From CAXXOZ01 sp963676435 (lineage in GTDB: Bacteria > Bacillota > Clostridia > Lachnospirales > Lachnospiraceae), in NCBI GenBank assembly GCA_963676435.2, contig CAXXOZ010000006.1, positions 248,001-312,000 on the forward strand: DNA of 64,000 nt, read 5' to 3'. Position numbers and translations under genes: made by a program. The notes beneath the pieces are model-generated. The model saw only the letters and a list, made by a program, of their open reading frames with translations. It made no database searches and had not been told where the DNA came from. Positions within the stretch are counted from its first letter, which is position 1; each line of letters begins with the position of its first letter. Of the stretch, positions 26,562-35,760 are shown piece by piece.

Positions 26562-27398
26562 ATGAATATTTTAGAATTAAAACAAAAAGCAAACGATATA
26601 AGAAAAAACATTATAGTAGCTGTTCATAGTGCGAAAGCAGGACATCCTGGCGGATCACTTTCTTCAGCAGAAATTTTTACATATTTATATTTTGTAGAAA
26701 TGAATATTGACCCTGAAAATCCAAAAGATCCAAATAGAGATAGATTTGTTTTGTCTAAAGGACATGTTACACCGGGACTATATTCAACATTAGCCGAGAG
26801 AGGATTTTTCTCAGAAGACTTAATACCTACATTTAGAAAAGTTGGTTCTATTTTACAGGGACATCCAGATATGAAATATATACCAGGAGTTGATATGTCT
26901 AGTGGTTCTTTAGGACAAGGTATTTCAGCAGCGGTTGGAATGGCTCTTTCAGCAAAATTAAGCGGAGATGATTATAGAACATATGCTTTACTAGGTGATG
27001 GAGAGATTCAGGAAGGTATGGTTTGGGAGGCAGCGATGTTTGCAGGCCATAAAAACTTAGATAACTTAGTAGTGGTTGTTGATAATAATGGGTTACAGAT
27101 AGATGGAAACATTGACGAAGTTTGTTCTCCTTGCCCAATTGATGAAAAATTTAAAGCATTTAATTTCAATGTTGTTTATGCAGATGCTCATGACTTTGAA
27201 TCATTAAAAAAAGCTTTTGATTCAGCAAAGGAGACAAAAGGAATGCCTACAGCTATTATAGCGAAAAGCACAAAAGGAAAAGGCGTTTCATTTATGGAGA
27301 ATAATGCTGCATGGCATGGTGCGGCACCAAATGACGAACAATTCGCCGTAGCGATGGCAGATTTAGAGAAAGTAGGGCAAAGCTTATGTCAGAAGTAA
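26562..27398 (+). CDS. tktA: transketolase, N-terminal subunit
   Basis: 278 residues: the thiamine-diphosphate-binding half of a split transketolase. Visible are HSAKAGHPGGSLSSAEI, SKGHVTPGLYS, MSSGSLGQGIS, and the ThDP/Mg motif LGDGEIQEGMVWEA...NN. Its end overlaps the next gene by 13 bases, so the halves are made together. Starts behind GAGGAGC. Confidence 0.95.
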   Translation: MNILELKQKANDIRKNIIVAVHSAKAGHPGGSLSSAEIFTYLYFVEMNIDPENPKDPNRDRFVLSKGHVTPGLYSTLAERGFFSEDLIPTFRKVGSILQGHPDMKYIPGVDMSSGSLGQGISAAVGMALSAKLSGDDYRTYALLGDGEIQEGMVWEAAMFAGHKNLDNLVVVVDNNGLQIDGNIDEVCSPCPIDEKFKAFNFNVVYADAHDFESLKKAFDSAKETKGMPTAIIAKSTKGKGVSFMENNAAWHGAAPNDEQFAVAMADLEKVGQSLCQK

Positions 27399-28324
27399 AG
27401 AAAATAGCAACAAGAGAAAGTTATGGTAAAGCTTTAGTAGAACTTGGAAAACAAAATGAAAATTTATATGTTTTAGATGCAGACCTTGCTGGAGCGACTA
27501 AAACAGGAACATTTATGAAAGCATTTCCAGAAAGACATATAGATTGTGGTATTGCAGAATGTAATATGATGGGAATAGCAGCTGGTCTTGCAGCAACAGG
27601 AAAACTTCCTTTTGCAAGCAGTTTTGCAATGTTTGCAGCTGGTAGAGCCTTTGAAATAGTAAGAAATTCTATTGGTTATCCTGGATTAAATGTAAAAATC
27701 GGAGCTACACATGCAGGTATTTCCGTTGGTGAAGACGGAGCTACACATCAGTGTAATGAAGATATTGCATTAATGAGAACTATTCCAGGAATGGTAGTAA
27801 TATCTCCATCAGATGATGTAGAAGCAAGAGCGGCTGTGTTTGCAGCAGCAAAGCATAATGGTCCTGTGTATTTAAGATTTGGTAGACTTGCAGTTCCAGT
27901 TATAAATGATGAAGCTACATATGAGTTTGAACTTGGTAAAGGTATTGTATTAAGAGAAGGTAAAGATGTTGCTATTATTACAACAGGTCTTGAAGTATCA
28001 GAATGTTTATTGGCGGCCGATATCCTTGCAAAAGAGGGAATAGAAGCTAAAGTTGTTAACATACATACAATTAAACCTCTTGATGAAGAACTTGTTATAG
28101 AGGCAGCTAAGGAAACAGGGAAAGTTGTTACAGTAGAAGAACACTCTGTAATAGGTGGACTTGGAAGTGCTGTAGCAGATGTATTATGTGAAAAAATGCC
28201 TACTAAAATGTTAAAAATAGGAGTTAATGATACATTCGGCGAGTCAGGTCCAGCTTTAGAGTTAATAAAGAAATATGGCCTTGACGGTGAAAGTATTGCA
28301 AAAAAAGTTAAAGAATTTATTTAA
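27386..28324 (+). CDS. tktB: transketolase, C-terminal subunit
   Basis: 312 residues: pyrimidine-binding and C-terminal domains of the split transketolase. ATRESYGKALVELG, DADLAGATKT, the catalytic Glu in CGIAECNMMG, GATHAGISVGEDGATHQ, and the C-terminal VEEHSVIGGLGSAV are typical. The stop codon overlaps the end of the PBP gene on the opposite strand by 4 bases. A GC-rich hairpin (28344-28370) follows but lacks a T tract. Confidence 0.95.
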   Translation: MSEVKKIATRESYGKALVELGKQNENLYVLDADLAGATKTGTFMKAFPERHIDCGIAECNMMGIAAGLAATGKLPFASSFAMFAAGRAFEIVRNSIGYPGLNVKIGATHAGISVGEDGATHQCNEDIALMRTIPGMVVISPSDDVEARAAVFAAAKHNGPVYLRFGRLAVPVINDEATYEFELGKGIVLREGKDVAIITTGLEVSECLLAADILAKEGIEAKVVNIHTIKPLDEELVIEAAKETGKVVTVEEHSVIGGLGSAVADVLCEKMPTKMLKIGVNDTFGESGPALELIKKYGLDGESIAKKVKEFI

Positions 28325-30471
28325 TTACCTTGATACATGGAGTCCTCAGGTGTACTTGTGCCACCTGAGGAAGATCCATCGTAAATCTGATTTTCTTCAG
28401 TTTCCAAAGTTGTTTCTTCATATATTACCTGAGTTTCAGTTGTTTCTTCTTCAGTTACTACTTCTTTAATATATTCAGGAAATTCAGCAAATTCTAAATT
28501 TTCATGAATATTATTCATAAAGTTTTTCCAAATCATTCCAGAGCTTATTCTTCCATAATCAGCATCAAGACTTTTTGGTAAATCATAACCAACCCAAACA
28601 GCAGTTGTATAATATTTGCTATAACCTACAAACCATGAATCGTTTGTGTCATTTGTTGTGCCAGTTTTACCAGCACATATGGCATTATCAATATTATATG
28701 CTGTTCCAGTTCCATAAGTTAAAACATCTTTTAAAACATTTGTCATTGTATTTGCTGCATTTTCTTCATAAACTATTTTTGAAACTACCGTGTCTTGTAA
28801 AATTACATTTCCTTGAGAGTCAGTTATCTTTTTTATACAAGTAGGTGTTCTAAAAACCCCTTCATTTTCAAGAGTTGAAAAAGCTGAAGCCATTTCCAAG
28901 GTAGAAACACCATAAGTCATTCCTCCTAAGGATAGTGCAGGAACATAGTCAGAATTATCTATTTTTGAAAAATTCATTTCATTTAAAAATTCAATTCCTC
29001 TTTGAGGAGTAAGTATATCAAAAAGTTTCCATGCTACAGTGTTAGTAGAATAGGTTACAGCCTGTCGGATTGTAATTTCTCCTAAATATCCACCACCAGC
29101 ATTTTGGGGACCATCTTCAATTTTTTCATCAACAACGGTATCATCAGGAGTGTACCCCATTTCAAATATTGGAGTGTAAACAAGTATTGGTTTTATTGAA
29201 CTTCCTGGCTGTCTAAAACTTTGAAAGGCTCTGTTTAAAGTATATCCTGAATAATCCTGAGATCTTCCACCTACTATAGCAACAACATACCCACTTGAAT
29301 TATCAATACAAACACCAGAAGATTGCATTTTGAAAATACCTTCATCATTTGTTTCTGTGTATTGCTCTAGGCGTTCATCTATAGAGTTTTGTAAATTTTC
29401 TTGAGCATCCATATCTATTGATGTATATATTCTATATCCACCAGTATATAATTTTGAAGAATATTCTTTATATAATTCGTTATACAAAGAATCATATTTT
29501 TCTTCTTCTTCATCAGAATCGAAAGAATATTTTATATCAAAGCCAGATTGTTTCATAAGCTCAGTTATTGCACAGTGCCTTACATATGTTTCTACATAAT
29601 TGTTTTTATTATTTGTTATAGGATTTAGTTCAATTTCTTCATTCAATGCTTCATTTAACATTGCCAAATCAATGTTTTCATTTTCAAACATCTGATCTAA
29701 AATTCTATCTCTTCTATCTAAAGTATTTTCAGGATATATAAATGGATTATAATCACTAGGATTATTTGGAATAGCACATAAATAAGCTATTTCAGATAAT
29801 GTTAATTCAGCGGCTGTTTTATTAAAATATCCTTGAGCAGCAGCTTCTATTCCATAAAAGCCATTTGCAAAATATATATTGTTTATATAGAACTCTAAGA
29901 TTTGGTCTTTTGTATATGTTTTTTCTAACTCTCTAGCAATAAAAACTTCTTTTAATTTTCTTTCAAAGGTTACCTCTTGTGTTAAAAATATATTTTTAGC
30001 CAATTGTTGAGTGACTGTACTTCCACCTTGTGTTACTTCTCCCTTATTTTTTATTAATGCCCACAAAGCTCTAAAAACAGCTTTATAATCAACTCCGTCA
30101 TGAGAATAGAACTTTTTATCTTCTACGGAAACGATAGCTGCTTTTACTAGATATGGAATTTCATTGTCAGTAAGATAATAAACATCTTTGCTACCTTCCA
30201 TAGCGGTTATTAAATCCCCATTATTATCAAAAATCAGACTTGTTTCTTCTGAACGAAATGTTTCCTCAGAACTGGAACCTACTAGTCTTTGAGCTTCATA
30301 TTTATACTGCATAAATAGATTAATATATTTCATACCATAAAGCAGTAAAACAATAAGTCCCAAAATAAAAACAGAAGCGATAAACTTTCGAATAATTTTA
30401 TTAAAAGTACTTCTGTTTTGTTTTTTTAATTTTTTCTTTTGCTTTTTTAATATTCTTTTATTTTTGGACAT
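28321..30471 (-). CDS. class A penicillin-binding protein (transglycosylase/transpeptidase)
   Basis: 716 residues of a bifunctional peptidoglycan synthase. A very basic cytoplasmic start (KKQKKKLKKQ) is followed by one membrane anchor (about 26-46). The GT51 domain shows VEDKKFYSHDGVDYKAVFRA and GGSTVTQQLAKN; the transpeptidase has SSIK (Ser nucleophile in RQPGSSIKP), STN and KTGTTND. The tail is Thr/Glu/Ser-rich and low in complexity. Starts behind AGGAGCTTC, 15 bp after asnS on the same strand, so possibly co-transcribed. Confidence 0.93.
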   Translation of the reverse strand: MSKNKRILKKQKKKLKKQNRSTFNKIIRKFIASVFILGLIVLLLYGMKYINLFMQYKYEAQRLVGSSSEETFRSEETSLIFDNNGDLITAMEGSKDVYYLTDNEIPYLVKAAIVSVEDKKFYSHDGVDYKAVFRALWALIKNKGEVTQGGSTVTQQLAKNIFLTQEVTFERKLKEVFIARELEKTYTKDQILEFYINNIYFANGFYGIEAAAQGYFNKTAAELTLSEIAYLCAIPNNPSDYNPFIYPENTLDRRDRILDQMFENENIDLAMLNEALNEEIELNPITNNKNNYVETYVRHCAITELMKQSGFDIKYSFDSDEEEEKYDSLYNELYKEYSSKLYTGGYRIYTSIDMDAQENLQNSIDERLEQYTETNDEGIFKMQSSGVCIDNSSGYVVAIVGGRSQDYSGYTLNRAFQSFRQPGSSIKPILVYTPIFEMGYTPDDTVVDEKIEDGPQNAGGGYLGEITIRQAVTYSTNTVAWKLFDILTPQRGIEFLNEMNFSKIDNSDYVPALSLGGMTYGVSTLEMASAFSTLENEGVFRTPTCIKKITDSQGNVILQDTVVSKIVYEENAANTMTNVLKDVLTYGTGTAYNIDNAICAGKTGTTNDTNDSWFVGYSKYYTTAVWVGYDLPKSLDADYGRISSGMIWKNFMNNIHENLEFAEFPEYIKEVVTEEETTETQVIYEETTLETEENQIYDGSSSGGTSTPEDSMYQGN

Positions 30472-30486
30472 AGAAGCTCCTAAAAG

Positions 30487-31878
30487 TTAAAGTTCACAGT
30501 TATTAACTGTTCGAGGAAAAGGGATTACATCTCTTATATTAGTCATACCTGTAAGATACATTATCATTCTTTCAAATCCTAACCCAAATCCAGCATGCTT
30601 AGCGGTTCCATATTTTCTTAAATCAAGATAAAAATTATAATCATTTTCATTTAAATTCATTTCATTCATCCGTGCTACAAGTTTTTCATAATCATCTTCT
30701 CTTTGACTTCCGCCAATGATTTCACCAATTCCTGGAACTAAAAGATCCATAGCAGCTACAGTTTTGTCATCATCATTTAATTTCATATAAAATGCTTTTA
30801 TATCTTTTGGATAATCAGTTACAAACACAGGTTTTTTAAAAATTTTTTCAGTTAAGAATCGCTCGTGTTCTGTTTGTAAATCACACCCCCATGAAACTTT
30901 GTAATCAAAATTCTCATTATTCTTTTCTAAAAGTTCAATAGCCTCAGTATAAGTTAAGTGAGCGAAATCTGAGTTTACCACAAGGTTAAGCCTTGTTAAT
31001 AAACCTTTATCTACGAATTGATTTAAAAATTCCATTTCCTCTTTAGCGTTTTCTAGAACATATGAAATAATGTATTTAAGCATATTTTCTGCTAATTTCA
31101 TATCATCATATAAGTCAGCAAAAGCAATTTCTGGCTCTACCATCCAAAACTCTGCAGCATGCCTGGTAGTATTTGAATTTTCTGCTCTAAAAGTAGGGCC
31201 GAATGTGTATATGTTTTTAAAAGCCATTGCAAAAGTTTCACCGTTTAGTTGTCCTGAAACAGTAAGGTTTGTTTCTTTGTTAAAAAAATCTTTTGAAAAA
31301 TCTATGGATTCCTCATTTGTCATGGGGATATTATTTAAATCTAAAGTAGTTACCCTAAACATTTCTCCTGCACCTTCACAGTCGCTACCCGTTATTATAG
31401 GAGTATGCACATATAAAAAGTCTCTTTCCATAAAAAAATTATGAATAGCAAAAGCTAAGACAGAACGTATTCTAAAAACTGCCTGAAAAGTATTAGTTCT
31501 TGGTCTTAGATGAGACATTGTTCTAAGAAATTCAAAAGAATGTCTTTTCTTTTGTAACGGATAGTCAGATGATGAAGTACCTTCTATTATAATTTTTTCT
31601 GCTTGGATTTCGAAGGGTTGCTTAGCATTTGGAGTTTCAACTAAAACTCCTTCTATAATCAAAGCGCTACCAACATTTAATTTTGAAATCTCCATAAAAT
31701 TATCTAACTTATCATCATATACTATTTGAAGAGTGTTAAAAAAAGTTCCATCATTAATAACGATAAATCCGAAGCTTTTACCATCTCGTATTGAACGTAT
31801 CCAACCTGATATTTTTATTTTTTTATCTAAATATTTATTTGTTTCTTTATAAAGAGATTTTATAGTAATGCAGCTCAT
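30487..31878 (-). CDS. asnS: asparaginyl-tRNA synthetase
   Basis: 463 residues. N-terminal OB-fold anticodon-binding domain (KKIKISGWIRSIRDGKSFGFIVINDGT), then class II motifs: motif 1 around FMERDFLYVHTPIIT, motif 2 TFRAENSNTTRHAAEFWMVEPE, and motif 3 GLGFERMIMYLTG near the end. The AEFWMVE variant is typical for AsnS rather than AspS. Start ATG 31878 behind AAAGGAGC; no T-box leader is seen. Confidence 0.96.
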   Translation of the reverse strand: MSCITIKSLYKETNKYLDKKIKISGWIRSIRDGKSFGFIVINDGTFFNTLQIVYDDKLDNFMEISKLNVGSALIIEGVLVETPNAKQPFEIQAEKIIIEGTSSSDYPLQKKRHSFEFLRTMSHLRPRTNTFQAVFRIRSVLAFAIHNFFMERDFLYVHTPIITGSDCEGAGEMFRVTTLDLNNIPMTNEESIDFSKDFFNKETNLTVSGQLNGETFAMAFKNIYTFGPTFRAENSNTTRHAAEFWMVEPEIAFADLYDDMKLAENMLKYIISYVLENAKEEMEFLNQFVDKGLLTRLNLVVNSDFAHLTYTEAIELLEKNNENFDYKVSWGCDLQTEHERFLTEKIFKKPVFVTDYPKDIKAFYMKLNDDDKTVAAMDLLVPGIGEIIGGSQREDDYEKLVARMNEMNLNENDYNFYLDLRKYGTAKHAGFGLGFERMIMYLTGMTNIRDVIPFPRTVNNCEL

Positions 31879-31915
31879 TTTTGCTCCTTTAAATTATTTA
31901 TTGTTTTCGAAAATA

Positions 31916-31944
31916 ATTATATCATATCCTGCCCCTTTACAAAA
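31916..31944 (-). promoter_or_regulatory. probable asnS promoter
   Basis: Minus-strand TATAAT (31921-31916) with TTTTGT 17 bp upstream or TTGTAA at 15 bp. It overlaps the divergent promoter of the aminopeptidase gene. Confidence 0.45.
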
Positions 31945-31964
31945 TAAAAAAACATACTTATAAT
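31936..31964 (+). promoter_or_regulatory. promoter of the M29 aminopeptidase gene
   Basis: TTTACA, exactly 17 bp, TATAAT; start of transcription about 31971, giving a short leader with AAAAGGAG. Confidence 0.7.
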
Positions 31965-31988
31965 TTAAAATAAAAAAGGAGAATAGGT

Positions 31989-33104
31989 ATGGACCCAAGA
32001 ATAAAAGAACTAGCCAAAAATTTGGTAAACTATTCTGTAAAAGTTAAAAAAGGTGAAAAAGTATATATTAACCATGTTGGAGAATCAACAAGGCAGCTTG
32101 CTATTGCTTTAGTAAAAGAAGTATATGCAGTCGGCGGAATGCCTTTTATTCATTATACAGATACTCGTTTACAAAGAGAAATGCTTTTAAATTGTAATGA
32201 GGAACAGTTAAAACTTATGGCAGAAATTGATTGCTTAGAAATGTCAAAAATGGATTGTTATATAGGAGTTAGAGGTTCAGATAATATATCAGAACTTTCA
32301 GATGTACCACCTGAAAATTTAAAAATGTATGATAACTTATATGCAAAACCTGTACATCATGAGCTTAGAGTTCCTAAAACAAAGTGGGTGGTTTTAAGAT
32401 ATCCAAATGATTCTATGGCTCAGCTTTCAAACACAAGTCTTGAAAGTTTTGAAGATTTTTATTTTAATGTTTGTAATCTTGACTATTCAAAAATGGCAAA
32501 AGCAATGGTACCATTAGTTAAGCTTATGGAAAAAACTGATAAAGTAAGAATTACAGGGCAAGGAACAGATCTTTCATTTTCAATTAAAGGAATAAAAGCG
32601 AAACCGTGCTCAGGAGAAATGAATATACCAGATGGTGAAGTTTATACAGCCCCTGTTAGAGAATCAGTTAATGGAAAAATTTCTTATAATACACCTTCTG
32701 TGTATCAGGGATTTGTTTATGAAAATGTCGTTTTAGAGTTTAAAGACGGAAAAGTTATTAATGCTACAGCTAATGATTCAGAAAAAATTAATAAAGTGTT
32801 TGATACAGATGAAGGAGCAAGATATGTTGGTGAATTTGCGATAGGAGTAAATCCATATATTTTAAAGCCAATGAAAGATATACTATTTGACGAAAAAATA
32901 ATGGGATCAATTCATTTTACACCAGGAAGTTGTTATGATGAAGCTTCAAATGGAAATGATTCAGCTATTCACTGGGATCTTGTTTTCATACAAACACCAG
33001 AATTTGGAGGCGGAGAAATATATTTTGATGATGTATTAATTAGAAAAGATGGGTTATTTGTAACAGATGAGCTCAAAGGATTAAATCCTGAAAACTTAAA
33101 ATAG
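31989..33104 (+). CDS. M29-family aminopeptidase
   Basis: 371 residues of a thermophilic-type (AmpS/PepS) metallo-aminopeptidase. Typical elements are LAKNLVNYSVKVKKGEKVYI at the N-terminus, GTDLSFSIKG, the metal-binding Glu in GEMNIPDGEVYTAP, VNGKISYNTPS, then the ligands in DEGARYVGEFAIG and HFTPGSCYDEASNGNDSAIHWD. It removes N-terminal residues from peptides in the cytoplasm. Monocistronic, with its own promoter and terminator. Confidence 0.92.
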   Translation: MDPRIKELAKNLVNYSVKVKKGEKVYINHVGESTRQLAIALVKEVYAVGGMPFIHYTDTRLQREMLLNCNEEQLKLMAEIDCLEMSKMDCYIGVRGSDNISELSDVPPENLKMYDNLYAKPVHHELRVPKTKWVVLRYPNDSMAQLSNTSLESFEDFYFNVCNLDYSKMAKAMVPLVKLMEKTDKVRITGQGTDLSFSIKGIKAKPCSGEMNIPDGEVYTAPVRESVNGKISYNTPSVYQGFVYENVVLEFKDGKVINATANDSEKINKVFDTDEGARYVGEFAIGVNPYILKPMKDILFDEKIMGSIHFTPGSCYDEASNGNDSAIHWDLVFIQTPEFGGGEIYFDDVLIRKDGLFVTDELKGLNPENLK

Positions 33105-33110
33105 AATTTG

Positions 33111-33137
33111 AAGGACTCTTTAAGGGTCCTTTTTCTT
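33111..33137 (+). terminator. Rho-independent terminator of the M29 gene
   Basis: AAGGACTC-TTTAA-GGGTCCTT followed by TTTTCTT. On the minus strand the flank is also T-rich in part (complement of GAATTTGAAGG), so it may serve the response regulator too. Confidence 0.85.
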
Positions 33138-33816
33138 ATATACTAAATTTATAACCAAACCCTCTTATTGTAGTGATATAGTTACTACTTTCTCCTAATT
33201 TGCGCCTAAGTCTATTTATATGTGTGTCTACAGTCCTTAAGCTTCCATAATAATCATATCCCCAAACTTTTTTTAATAGTTGTTCTCTAGATATAATGAT
33301 ATCTTTATTTTCTACTAGTGTTAATATAAGATTATATTCAATTGGACTTAATCCTAGTTCTTTACCATTAAGTGTTACAGTATGTAAGCTATCATTGATT
33401 TCTAAATCATTAAAACAAAAAGTTTTTGTCTTAGCTTTAGTATTTTTATTTCTTCTTAAAAGAGAATTTATTCTGGCTAATAGTAATATAGGTTCTACTG
33501 GTGTGTTTATGTATTCATCTGCCCCGGCCTCAAAACCATATACTTCGTCTAGAACATTGCTATCTCTTCCTAAAAGCAGAAGAGGTATATCAGAAATCTT
33601 TTTTATTTCATTACATAACACATAGCTTTTAGATTTTGGTAGTTTCATATCCAAGATTATTAAATCAATCTTTGAGGCTTCCTTTGAAAAATATTGTTGA
33701 AAGCTATTGTTACTCGAGGTGGTTATTATATTAAACCCTTCTCGTTCTAAAAAATCATAAATAAATTCTTTTTTGGTTTTTCTTTCTTCAAATAATAATA
33801 TACAATTTTTATTCAT
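33136..33816 (-). CDS. OmpR/PhoB-family response regulator, no kinase nearby
   Basis: 226 residues from ATG 33816 (AAAGGTGA site); a GTG 12 bases upstream is less likely. The receiver domain shows the phospho-Asp in DLIILDMKLP, followed by LLLGRD where Thr/Ser is usual, and a Lys-lacking end, so switching may be atypical. The winged-helix domain is standard: LGLSPIEYNLILTLVEN, then RTVDTHINRLRRKLG and GFGYKFSI. No histidine kinase gene is in reach, so it is an orphan regulator; targets are not known. Confidence 0.88.
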   Translation of the reverse strand: MNKNCILLFEERKTKKEFIYDFLEREGFNIITTSSNNSFQQYFSKEASKIDLIILDMKLPKSKSYVLCNEIKKISDIPLLLLGRDSNVLDEVYGFEAGADEYINTPVEPILLLARINSLLRRNKNTKAKTKTFCFNDLEINDSLHTVTLNGKELGLSPIEYNLILTLVENKDIIISREQLLKKVWGYDYYGSLRTVDTHINRLRRKLGESSNYITTIRGFGYKFSI

Positions 33817-33911
33817 AATTTTATTCACCTTTGATTGATTTTAATTAAGTATATCATTTTGTTTTTTTTCGTCTATAGATAGAATTAAATTTTCAGATAA
33901 CATTCACATTA

Positions 33912-33943
33912 AAAGGACCTTCAAAAAGATTGAAAGTCCCTTT
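33912..33943 (-). terminator. terminator of the EF-hand gene
   Basis: On the minus strand AAAGGGAC and GTCCTTTT flank a second inner stem TTTCAA/TTGAA, then a T run. Confidence 0.75.
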
Positions 33944-33966
33944 AGCGGTTATAATATAAATAAAGG

Positions 33967-34560
33967 TTAAGCGATACTGTCAAGTACAGATGATTCATCA
34001 CTTTCTGATGAATAACCTATATTGTCTTCATATGCTCTAACCATGTTCATTGCCATCCTTTGCATTAATAAATCACTGTCAGAAGAAATCATTTCTTCAA
34101 ACTCTTCGTGTGAAATCACACCATCTCCATCAGTATCATAGTTTTGAAATAAATCAGTAAGGTCACTTGTTTCCATTTTAGGTTTTACGGAACCAGGTTC
34201 TGGCATTTCATCAGGTGTTATTTCTCCATCTTCATTTGTGTCATATGCAGCAAAAAACTCTTCTCCTGTCATTGCCGCTTCGATACCCATATCTTCAATC
34301 ATTAAATCATATTCGTCTAAGGAAAGGGTACCGTCTTCATCAGTATCTACATTTGAAGGAAGTTCTGGTTTTTTACCATGCATACTCATTTTTTTCATAA
34401 TATCCTCAAAAGAGATATCACTAAGTTGTGTTACTTCCTCAGATTGCTGAGAATTTGAATCAGATGAGTAATATACTTTTTTTTCATTTCTTTTTGATAA
34501 TGTTTCTAAAAGCATTTCACGGTTTAACTCTCCTGAAGATGTACTTATTGAATTTACCAT
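33967..34560 (-). CDS. EF-hand calcium-binding protein, three loops
   Basis: 197 residues. Three canonical EF-hand loops are seen: DTDEDGTLSLDE (72-83), DTNEDGEITPDE (107-118) and DTDGDGVISHEE (142-153), each with acidic residues at positions 1, 3, 5 and a final Glu. There is no signal peptide or membrane helix, and the protein is strongly acidic with Ser-rich ends. Such proteins are uncommon in Clostridia. The gene is divergent from the Tad pilus operon and shares its upstream region, so a link to that operon is possible but unproven. RBS AGGAGA. Confidence 0.88.
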   Translation of the reverse strand: MVNSISTSSGELNREMLLETLSKRNEKKVYYSSDSNSQQSEEVTQLSDISFEDIMKKMSMHGKKPELPSNVDTDEDGTLSLDEYDLMIEDMGIEAAMTGEEFFAAYDTNEDGEITPDEMPEPGSVKPKMETSDLTDLFQNYDTDGDGVISHEEFEEMISSDSDLLMQRMAMNMVRAYEDNIGYSSESDESSVLDSIA

Positions 34561-34615
34561 ATAGTTTCTCCTTTCGTTTATGATACATATATAATCGAAT
34601 TTTCATGTCACAGCC

Positions 34616-34635
34616 TTGTTACGGATATGTCACAA
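34616..34635. promoter_or_regulatory. CRP/FNR-like palindrome in the EF-hand / tad intergenic region
   Basis: TTGTTAC-GGATAT-GTCACAA is a 7-6-7 inverted repeat with one mismatch, like the TGTGA-N6-TCACA boxes of the CRP/FNR family. Other TGTCAC or GTGACA half sites occur at about 34605 and 34725. Confidence 0.45.
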
Positions 34636-34693
34636 TTTCATAAATTATTTAGACTTAAAGTGAAAGTTAAGTGAATTAAATTTCTAAAAGTGC

Positions 34694-34722
34694 TGGACAA
34701 AAAAGCAAATTCCATATATAAT
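34694..34722 (+). promoter_or_regulatory. promoter of the Tad pilus operon
   Basis: TGGACA, 17 bp, TATAAT. A GACATGTC palindrome follows in the leader (about 34733-34740). The first ribosome site AAGGAGG is at 34754. Confidence 0.7.
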
Positions 34723-34767
34723 ATGTGACATAGACATGTCGAATAAATATAAAAAGGAGGATTGAAT

Positions 34768-35760
34768 TTGAGCAAAAAGCTCATATTAATGTGTGATAAA
34801 GACTTAGATTATCTTTACAAACTTGAAGAGTTTATTCAGGAAAAAGAATCAATAAATTTTAATGTTAAAACATTTGGTTCTATGAATTTGTTAAAAGAAT
34901 ACTTAGATGAAAACTTCGCAGATATTGTGATAATATCCGAAAAAGATTTTATAGAGTATGAAATAAATTTTGAAGGATTAATTATTCTTTCAGAAGAAAA
35001 AACACAGATAGATGACACTAAAAATAAGTATATATATAAGTTTCAACCTGCAAATTTATTAATTAAAGAAGTTCTTGAATATACAAGTCTAAAAGATGAT
35101 GTAGAAGAAAGATCAATAAATTCAAAGCTATCTAAAAAAATAATTGGTGTATATTCTCCAATAAATAGATGTAAAAAAACAACCCTTTCCATTGTATTAG
35201 GTTTAATATATGGGAAAAGCCACAATGTATTTTATTTAAACCTAGAAGAGTTTTCTGGATTTTCCAACTTCTTATTTTGTAATCAAGATAATGATTTATC
35301 TGATATGCTATATTACTACAAACAAAATCCTAATAATCTAAATGAATTTCTAAAATCTTCAACAAATAAGTTTTCCAATTTTAACTATTTAAATCCTATT
35401 ACGTTTTCCAAAGAATTAAGAATTATCGAAACGTCTGAGTGGCTAAAGTTAATTAAAGAAATTATTGAAACCACTGATTACGAAGTTATAATTCTTGATA
35501 TAAGTAGTTTAGTTACTGATACTTTCTCAATATTAGATATCTGCGATATTATCTATATGCCTGTTTTAGAGGACTTTTTCTCAAACTCAAAAATTCTAGA
35601 ATTTGAAAATCTATTAGAAAAAATCAATTTTACCCAAATTAAAAACAAAATTAAAAAACTTAATTTACCTGAAATTTCACAGAAAGAATCAGGAGAAAAG
35701 TATTTTGAAAATTTATTAAAAGGAAACTTTGGAAACTATGTCAGAGAAAATCTTGTATGA
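34768..35760 (+). CDS. tadZ: TadZ/CpaE-like pilus localisation ATPase
   Basis: 330 residues from TTG 34768 (6-7 nt after AAGGAGG; the in-frame TTG at 34762 is too close). The N-terminal 120 residues look like a receiver-type domain (KLILMCDKDLDYLYKLEEF), the rest like a MinD/ParA-type ATPase with a changed Walker A (SPINRCKKTT) and IILDISSL as Walker B. This layout fits TadZ, which places the pilus apparatus. First gene of the operon; overlaps the next by 23 bases. Confidence 0.75.
   Translation: MSKKLILMCDKDLDYLYKLEEFIQEKESINFNVKTFGSMNLLKEYLDENFADIVIISEKDFIEYEINFEGLIILSEEKTQIDDTKNKYIYKFQPANLLIKEVLEYTSLKDDVEERSINSKLSKKIIGVYSPINRCKKTTLSIVLGLIYGKSHNVFYLNLEEFSGFSNFLFCNQDNDLSDMLYYYKQNPNNLNEFLKSSTNKFSNFNYLNPITFSKELRIIETSEWLKLIKEIIETTDYEVIILDISSLVTDTFSILDICDIIYMPVLEDFFSNSKILEFENLLEKINFTQIKNKIKKLNLPEISQKESGEKYFENLLKGNFGNYVRENLV

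Noticed and set aside
34561..34767. Cyclic-di-GMP or other riboswitch before the tad operon
   Set aside because: No conserved riboswitch core was seen in the leader; only a promoter and short palindromes.
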